Assembly (NCBI RefSeq): GCF_937919355.1
Contig: NZ_CALFSA010000062.1
Span: 1 to 12,133 of the forward strand
DNA: 12,133 bases
Direction: 5' to 3'
Source: an uncultured Methanofollis sp.
GTDB lineage: Archaea > Halobacteriota > Methanomicrobia > Methanomicrobiales > Methanofollaceae
The position numbers and the translations under genes are program-made. Position 1 is the first letter of the stretch. Each line of letters opens with the position of its first letter. Shown here in pieces: positions 1-5,474 of the stretch. A model generated the notes under the pieces. It did no database searches and was not told where the DNA came from. It was given only the letters and a program-made list of their open reading frames with translations.

Positions 1-68
1 ACTTCCTGGTCGATGAGGAGAAAGGGCGGGTGGTCTCGACCGTGACTGAGGTCCGGAGGGGTGGATGA
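1..68 (+). CDS. 3' end of a truncated gene of unknown function
   Basis: An open frame enters from the left edge and ends at TGA 66-68. The visible tail is 21 residues long and reads FLVDEEKGRVV then STVTEVRRGG. Third codon positions are strongly G/C, as in the other genes here, while the other two forward frames hit stops by positions 16 and 45. The alternation of hydrophobic and charged residues suggests a final beta strand. The fragment is too short to assign a family. That it is coding is an inference from codon composition. Confidence 0.55.
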   Translation, partial: FLVDEEKGRVVSTVTEVRRGG

Positions 69-171
69 GATTAGAGAGAAGAGTACTGCCTCTGGTTCTG
101 CGGCCGGTGTCTCACCCCTCATAACCGGGCCGATGATAGACCGCTGATAGATAGACGGTCCGCACAGAAGA

Positions 172-181
172 CTTTTATAAT
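172..181 (+). promoter_or_regulatory. Archaeal TATA box for the membrane-protein gene
   Basis: The sequence CTTTTATAAT stands out in a GC-rich context. A start of transcription about 25 nt downstream (near 203) would leave a leader of about 60 nt before the GTG start at 265. That leader carries the Shine-Dalgarno AGGAGG at 253-258. The promoter is inferred from consensus and position only. Confidence 0.6.
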
Positions 182-264
182 CCCCTGCCGATGTCTCGCG
201 TATGCGTGGCAGATCCGCAATCACAAATGTTTTGCCCGCCGATTACCCTGACAGGAGGCGCTGA

Positions 265-1080
265 GTGGAGCGGATGGTCCCTGCATGGGCTGCGGGGGCC
301 GTCCTCGCCCTCGCCGCTCTCGGCTACCTCCTCTTTTTTGCGGGCGCTCTCCCTGCCGCCGCAGACCTCGCCCTCCTCTGCGGCGCCGGTGCGGCGGCGG
401 TCCTCGCCGTGCTCGCATACAGGCAGGGACAGCCGGTGCGCCTGATCGCCGTCTCCCTTCTCGTCGGCCTCATCCTCTGCGTCGCCGCCTATTTCGGCGT
501 CCTCCTCCTCGCCGCATGGCCTGAGGTATACCCCGGTTCTCTCGCCTACACCGTCGCCGTGACCGGGCTTGCAGGCCGCACCGGCACCGGGGCCACGACC
601 GTCCTCGTCCCCCTGCCTGTTGACGACGGCGGCCTCCTCTACCCCGAGTCCTCTCTTGTAAACCAGACCTTCGGCGCCTGGACGACAACGATCGCCAGCA
701 CAGACCGCGGCGAGATGCTCGCCTTCACCACCGGCGAGGAGGCCCTCACCGACATCGACGCCGGGTTCTACCGTTTCGAGACCGGGATCAACGGGACAGA
801 CCGCCCGTTGCGGGAACGCCTCTCGCCTGTCGTCGGGGAGGTCGACGGCGGCTACCTGACGGTGGTGGCTGTCGACGGCCTTGCGTCGACGGCGCAGGTC
901 TCCTTCAACCTCAGACTCGCCACCGGCGGCGGCATCTTTCACGGCATGCCCGAAGACCGCTACCTCACCGGCGTCGACGAGACCGTGCCGGCAGGGGCCG
1001 GGCCGGTGCCGGTGACGGCGACGGTCAGCAGGTATCAACCCGGAGGACCGGGCGAGAGCGGGGAGTGGGTGCCCGTATGA
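265..1080 (+). CDS. Hypothetical membrane protein with three N-terminal helices and a large outer domain
   Basis: The product has 271 residues and I do not recognise the family. The start is GTG, chosen because AGGAGG ends 6 nt upstream. Three hydrophobic segments are visible at about residues 8-31, 34-52 and 60-84. They are followed by about 185 polar residues rich in Gly, Thr and Asp, probably a beta-rich domain outside the membrane. Two N-glycosylation sequons, NQT (133-135) and NGT (176-178), lie in that domain, which fits an archaeal surface location. Cysteines are almost absent and no catalytic motif is visible. The gene has its own TATA box and no co-directional neighbour within its transcript, so it appears monocistronic. 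It converges on the regulator gene to the right. A role in cell-envelope sensing or structure is only a guess. Confidence 0.75.
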   Translation: MERMVPAWAAGAVLALAALGYLLFFAGALPAAADLALLCGAGAAAVLAVLAYRQGQPVRLIAVSLLVGLILCVAAYFGVLLLAAWPEVYPGSLAYTVAVTGLAGRTGTGATTVLVPLPVDDGGLLYPESSLVNQTFGAWTTTIASTDRGEMLAFTTGEEALTDIDAGFYRFETGINGTDRPLRERLSPVVGEVDGGYLTVVAVDGLASTAQVSFNLRLATGGGIFHGMPEDRYLTGVDETVPAGAGPVPVTATVSRYQPGGPGESGEWVPV

Positions 1081-1127
1081 GGGGGCCGGCGGCGATCAGG
1101 CGGGTCGCGGCCTCTGTCCCCGCTCTC
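1054..1127. terminator. Long perfect inverted repeat between convergent genes, possible two-way terminator
   Basis: GAGAGCGGGGA at 1054-1064 is perfectly complementary to TCCCCGCTCTC at 1117-1127, giving an 11-bp stem with a 52-nt spacer. The left arm lies inside the last codons of the membrane-protein gene. A second, nested-to-overlapping complement pairs GAGGGGG (1079-1085) with CCCCCTC (1134-1140). There is no T-run on either side, so a role as terminator or RNA 3'-end stabiliser is inferred from its place between two convergent genes. Confidence 0.45.
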
Positions 1128-1142
1128 TCCTGACCCCCTCTC

Positions 1143-1547
1143 TCAGCGCCGGCCTATCTCCCTGTCGAGGGTCTCCGCAACCGCACCGAGTTCGTCGAAG
1201 ATCCGGTCGGCGTCCTTCCGCATCTCCGCCACCGCGGCCGCAAGACTCCCGCCCCGCAGGTAGATGAGTTTTTTTCTGCGGTACAGGAGACCGGTGGCGA
1301 CGAGGTTTCGCACGTGGTGGTTCACCCGCCCCGGCGTGATCGCAAGTCTCTCCGCGACCCTCGCCGACGAGACGCCGGGTTCCTCCGCGACTTCCTCCAG
1401 GATCTGGAGGACGACCCTCTCCGCCGTCGTGTCGAGGTCGCGCCCGTGGGTGAGGCCGAGACTCTCGCAGAACCAGGAGAAGTTCTCTTCAGTCCCCGGT
1501 GCCTGCGGCCTTTCGACGGCCCTGAGGGAGATGCGCTGGTCGATCAT
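1143..1547 (-). CDS. Winged-helix (ArsR-like) transcriptional regulator, divergent from groES
   Basis: The product has 134 residues. An AT-less N-terminal stretch is followed by a winged helix-turn-helix at about 41-100: a helix beginning TTAERVVLQIL, a second helix SSARVAERLAI, a recognition helix TPGRVNHHVRNLVATGLL, and a wing RRKKLIYLRGG. A C-terminal amphipathic helix (about 101-134) could mediate dimerisation. There are no metal-binding Cys/His clusters of the classic ArsR sensors. An in-frame ATG nine codons upstream (1574) exists, but the ATG at 1547 is preferred: GGGGTG lies just upstream, and the TATA box at 1591-1600 predicts transcription starting near 1570, which would be inside the longer version. 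The gene is divergent from groES-groEL and shares a 150-bp control region with it, so it may control the chaperonin operon, itself, or both. It is shorter than the known archaeal heat-shock regulators Phr and HSR1 (about 200 residues, from memory), so I do not equate it with them. Confidence 0.8.
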   Translation of the reverse strand: MIDQRISLRAVERPQAPGTEENFSWFCESLGLTHGRDLDTTAERVVLQILEEVAEEPGVSSARVAERLAITPGRVNHHVRNLVATGLLYRRKKLIYLRGGSLAAAVAEMRKDADRIFDELGAVAETLDREIGRR

Positions 1548-1590
1548 GGTGACACCCCGAAGAACATGTACCATCCCGTTTGAACCGATA

Positions 1591-1600
1591 TCATATATAG
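1591..1600 (-). promoter_or_regulatory. TATA box for the winged-helix regulator
   Basis: Read on the minus strand this is CTATATATGA. A transcript starting about 26 nt downstream (near 1570) would carry a leader of about 22 nt with GGGGTG before the ATG at 1547. Strand assignment is inferred from spacing, since the core is nearly symmetrical. Confidence 0.55.
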
Positions 1601-1614
1601 TGAATTGAAATCAT

Positions 1615-1624
1615 TTCGATCGAA
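1615..1624. promoter_or_regulatory. Perfect 10-bp palindrome, candidate operator
   Basis: TTCGATCGAA reads identically on both strands. It lies between the two divergent TATA boxes, 10 bp upstream of the groES TATA box, and partly overlaps a second inverted repeat GAAAT-C-ATTTC at 1607-1617. Dimeric winged-helix proteins bind such symmetric sites, so this is a reasonable operator for the neighbouring regulator. No binding evidence is available from sequence alone. Confidence 0.4.
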
Positions 1625-1633
1625 TCACGAAGA

Positions 1634-1643
1634 CTATATATAG
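1634..1643 (+). promoter_or_regulatory. TATA box for the groES-groEL operon
   Basis: CTATATATAG is a perfect palindrome and the best TATA match in the window. Transcription is expected to start near 1662-1668, giving a short leader of about 30-35 nt before the groES ATG. The box sits immediately downstream of the candidate operator. Confidence 0.65.
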
Positions 1644-1666
1644 AACTGCAAACCACCATACTAGTA

Positions 1667-1683
1667 GATCCTGCAACAGGATC
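1667..1683 (+). promoter_or_regulatory. Perfect hairpin at the predicted 5' end of the groES mRNA
   Basis: GATCCTG (1667-1673), loop CAA, and CAGGATC (1677-1683) form a 7-bp perfect stem with a 3-nt loop. It begins at about the predicted transcription start and ends 14 nt before the groES ATG. It could stabilise the mRNA, act as an RNA thermometer-like element, or be a DNA operator at the start site. The sequence cannot tell these apart. Confidence 0.4.
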
Positions 1684-1697
1684 CCGGACATGATACA

Positions 1698-1973
1698 ATG
1701 ACAAAAATCCAGCCTATCGGTGAAAGAGTTCTTATCAAGCAGGAGAGGTCCGAGGAAAAGACAAAATCCGGAATTTATCTCCCTGACTCTGCACAGGAGA
1801 AGCGGAAAGAAGGGACAGTCGTTTCCGTCGGCACATTTGAAGACGGGCGCCCCCTCCCCATCGCTGCCGGGGACCATGTCATATATGGAGGATATTCTGC
1901 CGAAGAGATCGAGATCGACGGCGAGAAGCACCTCTTTGTCGAGTGGAAGGACATCCTTGCAAAGGTGGAGTGA
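1698..1973 (+). CDS. groES: Co-chaperonin GroES (Cpn10), bacterial type
   Basis: The 91-residue product is the lid of the group I chaperonin; seven copies cap the GroEL chamber in the cytoplasm during ATP-driven folding. The N-terminal strand IQPIGERVLIKQ is typical, and the mobile loop KTKSGIYLPDSAQEKRKEG (about 22-40) carries the hydrophobic tripeptide IYL that inserts into the GroEL apical domain. The DHVIYGGYSAEEIEIDG stretch and the ending FVEWKDILAKVE also match the family, and the length is normal. The ribosome binding site is weak (GGACATGAT, 1686-1694). GroES is rare in archaea; it is known in Methanosarcina and relatives and attributed to transfer from bacteria. Three full 60-base rows of this gene (1741-1920) count to about 54% GC, clearly below groEL and later genes. 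Confidence 0.97.
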   Translation: MTKIQPIGERVLIKQERSEEKTKSGIYLPDSAQEKRKEGTVVSVGTFEDGRPLPIAAGDHVIYGGYSAEEIEIDGEKHLFVEWKDILAKVE

Positions 1974-1980
1974 ATAATCT

Positions 1981-3597
1981 ATGGCATCATCAAGCAAGCA
2001 GATCATGTTCAGGGAAGACGCGAGGAAGGCACTCCTCGCCGGTGTCAACAAGGTCGCTGACACCGTCAAGATCACACTCGGCCCGAAGGGACGCAACGTC
2101 GTCCTCGACCGGGGGAGCAAACCCCTCGTCACCAACGACGGCGTGACCATCGCCAAGGAGATCAGCCTCCACGACCGCTTCGAGAATATGGGGGCGAAAC
2201 TCGTGAAGGAAGTCGCCTCGAAGACCCAGGACACCACAGGCGACGGCACCACCACCGCCACGATCCTGGCGCAGGCGATGCTCGTCGAAGGGATGAAGAA
2301 CATCGCCGCCGGCGCAAACCCCGTCGAAGTCAAGCGCGGCATCGACCGTGCCGTCGCCTCCGTGGTCGACGGCCTCAAGAAGCAGAGCATCCCGGTGAAC
2401 GATAAGGAGAAGATCGTCCAGGTCGCCAGCGTCTCCGCCAACAACGACGAGGAGATCGGCACCCTCATCGCCGATGCCATGGAGAAGGTCGGCTACAACG
2501 GCGTCATCTCCGTCGAGAACTCGAAGACAATGGAGACAACCCTCACCGTCGAGGAGGGCATGCAGTTCGACCGCGGCTACATCTCGCCGTACATGGTCAC
2601 CGACCAGGAACAGATGGTCTGCGAGTTCGAAGACCCGGCCGTCCTCATCACCGACCGGAAGATCTCGACCGTCAAGCAGATCGTCCCGGCCCTGGAGATG
2701 GCGGCGTCCGAGGGCAAGCCCCTCGTGATCATCGCCGACGACGTCGACGGCGACGCCCAGGCCGCCCTGATCCTCAACGTCATCCGCGGCGCCCTGAAGG
2801 TCTGCGCCGTGAAGGCCCCGGGCTTCGGCGAGGAGAAGAACGCCATCCTCGACGATATCGCCGTCCTCACCGGTGCGACGGTCATCTCCGAGGCGAAAGG
2901 GCTGAAACTTGAGGACTTCACCGACTCGATGCTCGGCCATGCCCGGAACATCAGGATCGACCACGACAAGACCGTGATCGTCGGCGGGAAGGGTGCGAAG
3001 TCCGAGATCGAGGAGAGGAAGGCTCTCCTTGAGTCCAGGATCAAGATCGCCGACACCGAGTACCGCAAGAAGAACCTCCAGAAGCGTCTCGCCAAACTCG
3101 GCGGCGGCGTGGCCGTGATCCGTGTCGGGGCCGCGACCGAGACCGAGCAGAAGGAGACGAAGATGCGGATCGACGACGCCCTCAACGCCACCAAGGCGGC
3201 TGTCGAGGAAGGCGTCGTTGCGGGCGGCGGTGTCACCCTCTTCAAGGCGCAGAACGCCCTCGACGGCCTGAAACTCGAAGGCGACGAGGCGATCGGTGCG
3301 AGCATCGTCAGGCGCGCCCTTGAAGAACCGATGCGCCAGATCGCGGCGAACGCCGGCGTCGAAGGCGCCGAGATCGTCGCACGGGTCCGTGCCGAGAAGA
3401 ACGCGAACGTCGGCTACAACGCCAAGAAGGACTGCTTCGAAGACCTCGTCGCCGCCGGTGTCCTCGACCCGACGAAGGTCGTGCGGAGCGGTCTCCAGAA
3501 CGCCGCCTCGATCGCGGGGATGCTCCTCACCACCGAAGCGGCCGTCACCGACTTCGACGACGAAAAGGACGAGAAGACCCAGGCCATCATCATCTGA
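1981..3597 (+). CDS. groEL: Chaperonin GroEL (Cpn60), group I, without a GGM tail
   Basis: The 538-residue product is the barrel subunit of the bacterial-type chaperonin, an ATPase that folds cytoplasmic proteins with GroES. Equatorial nucleotide-binding motifs are intact: LGPKGRNV (33-40), TNDGVTIAKE (51-60, Asp53) and GDGTTTAT (87-94, Asp88). The Cpn60 signature AAVEEGVVAGGG is at about 406-417. The apical domain includes the GYISPYMVT and KPLVIIADDVDGDA segments. The protein ends DDEKDEKTQAIII and lacks the Gly-Gly-Met repeats of typical bacterial GroEL tails. The start lies 7 nt after the groES stop, with GGTGGAG overlapping the end of groES, so the two are co-translated. Most archaea use only the group II thermosome, which I would expect elsewhere in this genome. 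Coding is complete with no frameshift. Confidence 0.98.
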   Translation: MASSSKQIMFREDARKALLAGVNKVADTVKITLGPKGRNVVLDRGSKPLVTNDGVTIAKEISLHDRFENMGAKLVKEVASKTQDTTGDGTTTATILAQAMLVEGMKNIAAGANPVEVKRGIDRAVASVVDGLKKQSIPVNDKEKIVQVASVSANNDEEIGTLIADAMEKVGYNGVISVENSKTMETTLTVEEGMQFDRGYISPYMVTDQEQMVCEFEDPAVLITDRKISTVKQIVPALEMAASEGKPLVIIADDVDGDAQAALILNVIRGALKVCAVKAPGFGEEKNAILDDIAVLTGATVISEAKGLKLEDFTDSMLGHARNIRIDHDKTVIVGGKGAKSEIEERKALLESRIKIADTEYRKKNLQKRLAKLGGGVAVIRVGAATETEQKETKMRIDDALNATKAAVEEGVVAGGGVTLFKAQNALDGLKLEGDEAIGASIVRRALEEPMRQIAANAGVEGAEIVARVRAEKNANVGYNAKKDCFEDLVAAGVLDPTKVVRSGLQNAASIAGMLLTTEAAVTDFDDEKDEKTQAIII

Positions 3598-3631
3598 AGG
3601 CCGGGTGACGGATATTCCTGTGCCGGGGCGA

Positions 3632-3715
3632 GGGGGTCATCCCCCCGTCCCTGGCAGGAGAGGGACGGGGTGACACTCTCTCTCTTCTCAGGTCCTCTGT
3701 TCTTTCATTCCCCAC
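3632..3715 (+). terminator. GC-rich hairpin and pyrimidine tract after groEL
   Basis: CCCCGTCCCT (3643-3652) pairs perfectly with AGGGACGGGG (3661-3670) around an 8-nt loop. A competing smaller hairpin, GGGGG-TCAT-CCCCC (3632-3645), shares the left arm. A C/T-rich tract follows to about 3715, with only short T-runs. Position 45 nt after the groEL stop makes a terminator or mRNA-stabilising end likely. Confidence 0.6.
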
Positions 3716-3981
3716 TCCACTCTTATGGAACGGCGGGTGGCCGGCACTCTCTTCATTTCTTCACCCTGAAGACCTTTTCCTGATTTTGCCGGTCCCCCCA
3801 CCATTGTTGTATGGCCGTCTCGTTCCTCCACCATGGAGCATGGGAAGAGCGAGCAGGATATTCAAGAGAGGGGAAATTGCAGACCCCCGCCTGTCCTGTG
3901 TCCGGGGGGGAATGGCATGGTCTGTCCCCCGCACCTGCCCCGGTCGAAACCCTCATCCCTCCTCCCCTCAAACTTTCTTCC
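3671..3981. other. Gene-poor gap between groEL and mptD
   Basis: Together with the hairpin region this is a 384-bp stretch (3598-3981) without a gene I can support. The frame of mptD stays open upstream to 3811, but that extension is low in coding character and I treat it as non-coding. I see no clear TATA box; the best AT-rich spot is GGATATTCAAG near 3857. There is no Shine-Dalgarno before the mptD ATG, only a C/T-rich run, so a leaderless or unusual transcript is possible. A small CTCCA-CCA-TGGAG inverted repeat occurs near 3827-3839. No tRNA-like fold is evident. Confidence 0.4.
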
Positions 3982-4320
3982 ATGATTTCGGATCGTGAAC
4001 AGGCGGTCTTCGAGGCCGGGATCAAACTCGGCGCCCTGTACCACCAGTGGGTCGGCACCCCGATCTCACGGGCGACGGCGTCGAGCGTCGAGACGGCGAT
4101 CGAGCAGGCCGTCGGCCTCCAGCCGTACGTGACGGCGATCAGGGTGCGGCTGAACCGCGACCTCATGACCGCGAACCCCTACGGCTACTCAGAACTCACC
4201 GGTGCGATGTTCTCCGTGGAGATCACCACCGTCTACGGGAAAGCCCGGTGCGTCGCCACCCTCGACTACACCGGCGCGTACCCCCTCATGTCCATCAGGT
4301 CCATCGATGAAACTCCCTGA
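3982..4320 (+). CDS. mptD: Archaeal dihydroneopterin aldolase MptD
   Basis: The 112-residue product matches the archaeal MptD family (formerly DUF372), which cleaves 7,8-dihydroneopterin to 6-hydroxymethyl-7,8-dihydropterin and glycolaldehyde in tetrahydromethanopterin synthesis. It is unrelated in fold detail to the larger assumption of a FolB fusion; it is a stand-alone small enzyme. Conserved-looking segments are FEAGIKLGALYHQWVGTP (10-27), EQAVGLQPYVTAIRVRL (41-57) and PYGYSELTGAMFSVEI (66-81). The chosen ATG starts MISDREQAVFEAG, the usual family N-terminus; an upstream in-frame ATG at 3811 would add 57 residues that look non-coding (His, Pro, Gly rich, no family match I know). The last 14 nt overlap the downstream hydrolase gene, indicating translational coupling. 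Confidence 0.85.
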   Translation: MISDREQAVFEAGIKLGALYHQWVGTPISRATASSVETAIEQAVGLQPYVTAIRVRLNRDLMTANPYGYSELTGAMFSVEITTVYGKARCVATLDYTGAYPLMSIRSIDETP

Positions 4321-5137
4321 AACCCCGATCACCGACGACCACATCCACTTCAACCCCCACAGGGGCAGGGGCGTGGAGGCGGCGAAGGACTTCAAGAGGG
4401 CGGGCGGGACGCACGTCTTCTACGTCTCCCTGCCCGCCTACTCCCTCGGCATCTGCCCGACGACCGCCGACGACTTCGCCGCCTCCTTCGAGGAGACCCT
4501 GCGGATCGCCGACCTCGTCAGGACAGGCGCCGGCATCACCGTCTTCCCCGTCCTCGGCGTCCACCCGATCGAGGTGCTGAAATACGCCGACCGCCTCGGC
4601 CTTGCGGCCGCCGAGTCCCTCGCCTGCGCCGGCCTCGACGTCGCCGCCCGCCTCGTTGCCGAAGGCCGGGCAGTCGGCCTCAAGAGCGGCCGCCCCCACT
4701 TCCCGGTCACCGGGGAGGTCGCCGCCGCCTCCGAGAGAGTGCTCGTCCACGCCCTCGAACTCGCCGCCGACCTCGGGTGCGCCCTCCAGGTCCACGCCGA
4801 GAGCGGGCCCTGCGCCGACATCGTCGACCTCGCAAAGAAAGCCGGCATGGACCCCGGCCGGGTCGTCAAGCACTACGCCACCCCTGACACCCCCCTCATG
4901 CCCTCCTTCCTTGCAAAGCAGGACGGACTTGCGGAGATGGCGAGGGCGGGCCGGCGCTTCACCATGGAGACCGACTACATGGACGAGAACAGCAGACCCG
5001 GCGCCGTCCTCGGCCCGAAATCCGTGCCGCGGGTCACCCGCCACCTCCTTGAGGGCGGTGCGATCACCGAAGACGACGCCTGGCGGATCCATGCTGAAAC
5101 ACCCGCCGCCGTGTACGGCGTCGAGATCACCCTCTGA
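4307..5137 (+). CDS. TatD-related metal-dependent hydrolase (COG1831-like, amidohydrolase superfamily)
   Basis: The 276-residue product has the TIM-barrel hydrolase pattern of the TatD/urease superfamily: DDHIHF with His12 and His14, LGVHP with His86, GLKSGRPHF with Lys126 and His131, QVHAESG with His163, VVKHYATP with His189, and METDYMDE with Asp223. These are the expected metal ligands and catalytic Asp. At the position where TatD enzymes usually have Glu (as in GEIGLD) this protein has GLKSG, placing a Lys there. The physiological substrate of this archaeal family is unknown to me. The start ATG lies inside mptD with AGGT just upstream, giving a 14-nt overlap. A 100-nt longer open frame exists upstream but runs through mptD in another frame. 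Coupling to mptD suggests, without proof, a step in pterin cofactor metabolism. Confidence 0.8.
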   Translation: MKLPETPITDDHIHFNPHRGRGVEAAKDFKRAGGTHVFYVSLPAYSLGICPTTADDFAASFEETLRIADLVRTGAGITVFPVLGVHPIEVLKYADRLGLAAAESLACAGLDVAARLVAEGRAVGLKSGRPHFPVTGEVAAASERVLVHALELAADLGCALQVHAESGPCADIVDLAKKAGMDPGRVVKHYATPDTPLMPSFLAKQDGLAEMARAGRRFTMETDYMDENSRPGAVLGPKSVPRVTRHLLEGGAITEDDAWRIHAETPAAVYGVEITL

Positions 5138-5150
5138 CGCCAGCCTCCCT

Positions 5151-5158
5151 TTTTTATC
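5151..5158 (+). promoter_or_regulatory. TATA-like element for the DUF424-nmd3 operon
   Basis: TTTTTATC lies in the 44-bp gap after the hydrolase gene, centred about 27 nt before the DUF424 ATG. There is no Shine-Dalgarno before that ATG (ACAATAGAGTACATA), which agrees with a leaderless transcript starting at or near 5180. Confidence 0.5.
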
Positions 5159-5181
5159 CGACCCCGACAATAGAGTACATA

Positions 5182-5472
5182 ATGTACCTCAAGATCCACC
5201 GGACACCCACCGGTGAGGTGGTGGCCGTCTGCGACGACGACCTGCTCAACACCACCCTCCGCGACGGTGATCTCTGCATCCAAATCAACGGGGACTTCTA
5301 CGGAACGACGCACGCCACCGGGGAGGAGGTGCGTGCCGCGCTCAAAAACGCCGCCAACGCAAACCTGATCGGAAAGGAATCGGTCGGCATCGCCGTGGCG
5401 ATGGGACTGGTCCCCGAGGCAAGTTACATGACTATCTGCGGCGTCCCGCACGCCTTCATCCTCGCGGTCTGA
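5182..5472 (+). CDS. DUF424 family protein, partner gene of nmd3
   Basis: The 96-residue product matches the small archaeal DUF424 family. Visible hallmarks are the opening MYLKIHRTPTGEVVAVCD, the central DGDLCIQINGDFYG, the stretch AANANLIGKESVGIAVAMGL, and the ending GVPHAFI (86-92). The biochemical function is not established to my knowledge. It has no membrane segment and is probably cytoplasmic. The gene opens the long operon, apparently leaderless, and ends 2 nt before nmd3, a position that points to a role in ribosome or RNA metabolism. A 19-nt stretch encoding GKESVG recurs exactly in the next gene. Confidence 0.85.
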   Translation: MYLKIHRTPTGEVVAVCDDDLLNTTLRDGDLCIQINGDFYGTTHATGEEVRAALKNAANANLIGKESVGIAVAMGLVPEASYMTICGVPHAFILAV

Positions 5473-5474
5473 AC

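Noticed and set aside
65..124. A 19-codon open frame whose ATG overlaps the upstream stop as ATGA, preceded by GGAGGGGTGG
   Set aside because: The start context is good, but the product (MRLERRVLPLVLRPVSHPS) is very short and has no recognisable pattern; it may be a remnant or chance.
175..1038. A 287-residue open frame on the minus strand opposite the membrane-protein gene
   Set aside because: Its product is an Arg/Gly/Asp-rich low-complexity sequence expected from the antisense of GC-rich coding DNA, and the plus-strand gene has a promoter, ribosome binding site and plausible helices.
1548..1574. Nine-residue longer start for the winged-helix regulator
   Set aside because: The predicted transcription start from the TATA box lies at or after this ATG, and the ATG at 1547 has a better ribosome binding site.
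1611..2480. A 289-residue minus-strand frame across groES and the start of groEL
   Set aside because: It is antisense to two certain genes and covers their promoter; no family resemblance.
1990..2964. A 324-residue minus-strand frame inside groEL
   Set aside because: Composition rich in Asp, Gly, Val and His with repeated patterns mirrors groEL codons read backwards.
3811..3981. N-terminal extension of 57 codons for MptD
   Set aside because: The extension lacks family similarity, has poor coding character and would make the protein unusually long; the internal ATG matches the family N-terminus.
4295..5170. A 291-residue minus-strand frame opposite the TatD-like gene
   Set aside because: It is antisense of a gene with clear metal-binding motifs and shows only Gly/Asp/Glu-rich sequence.
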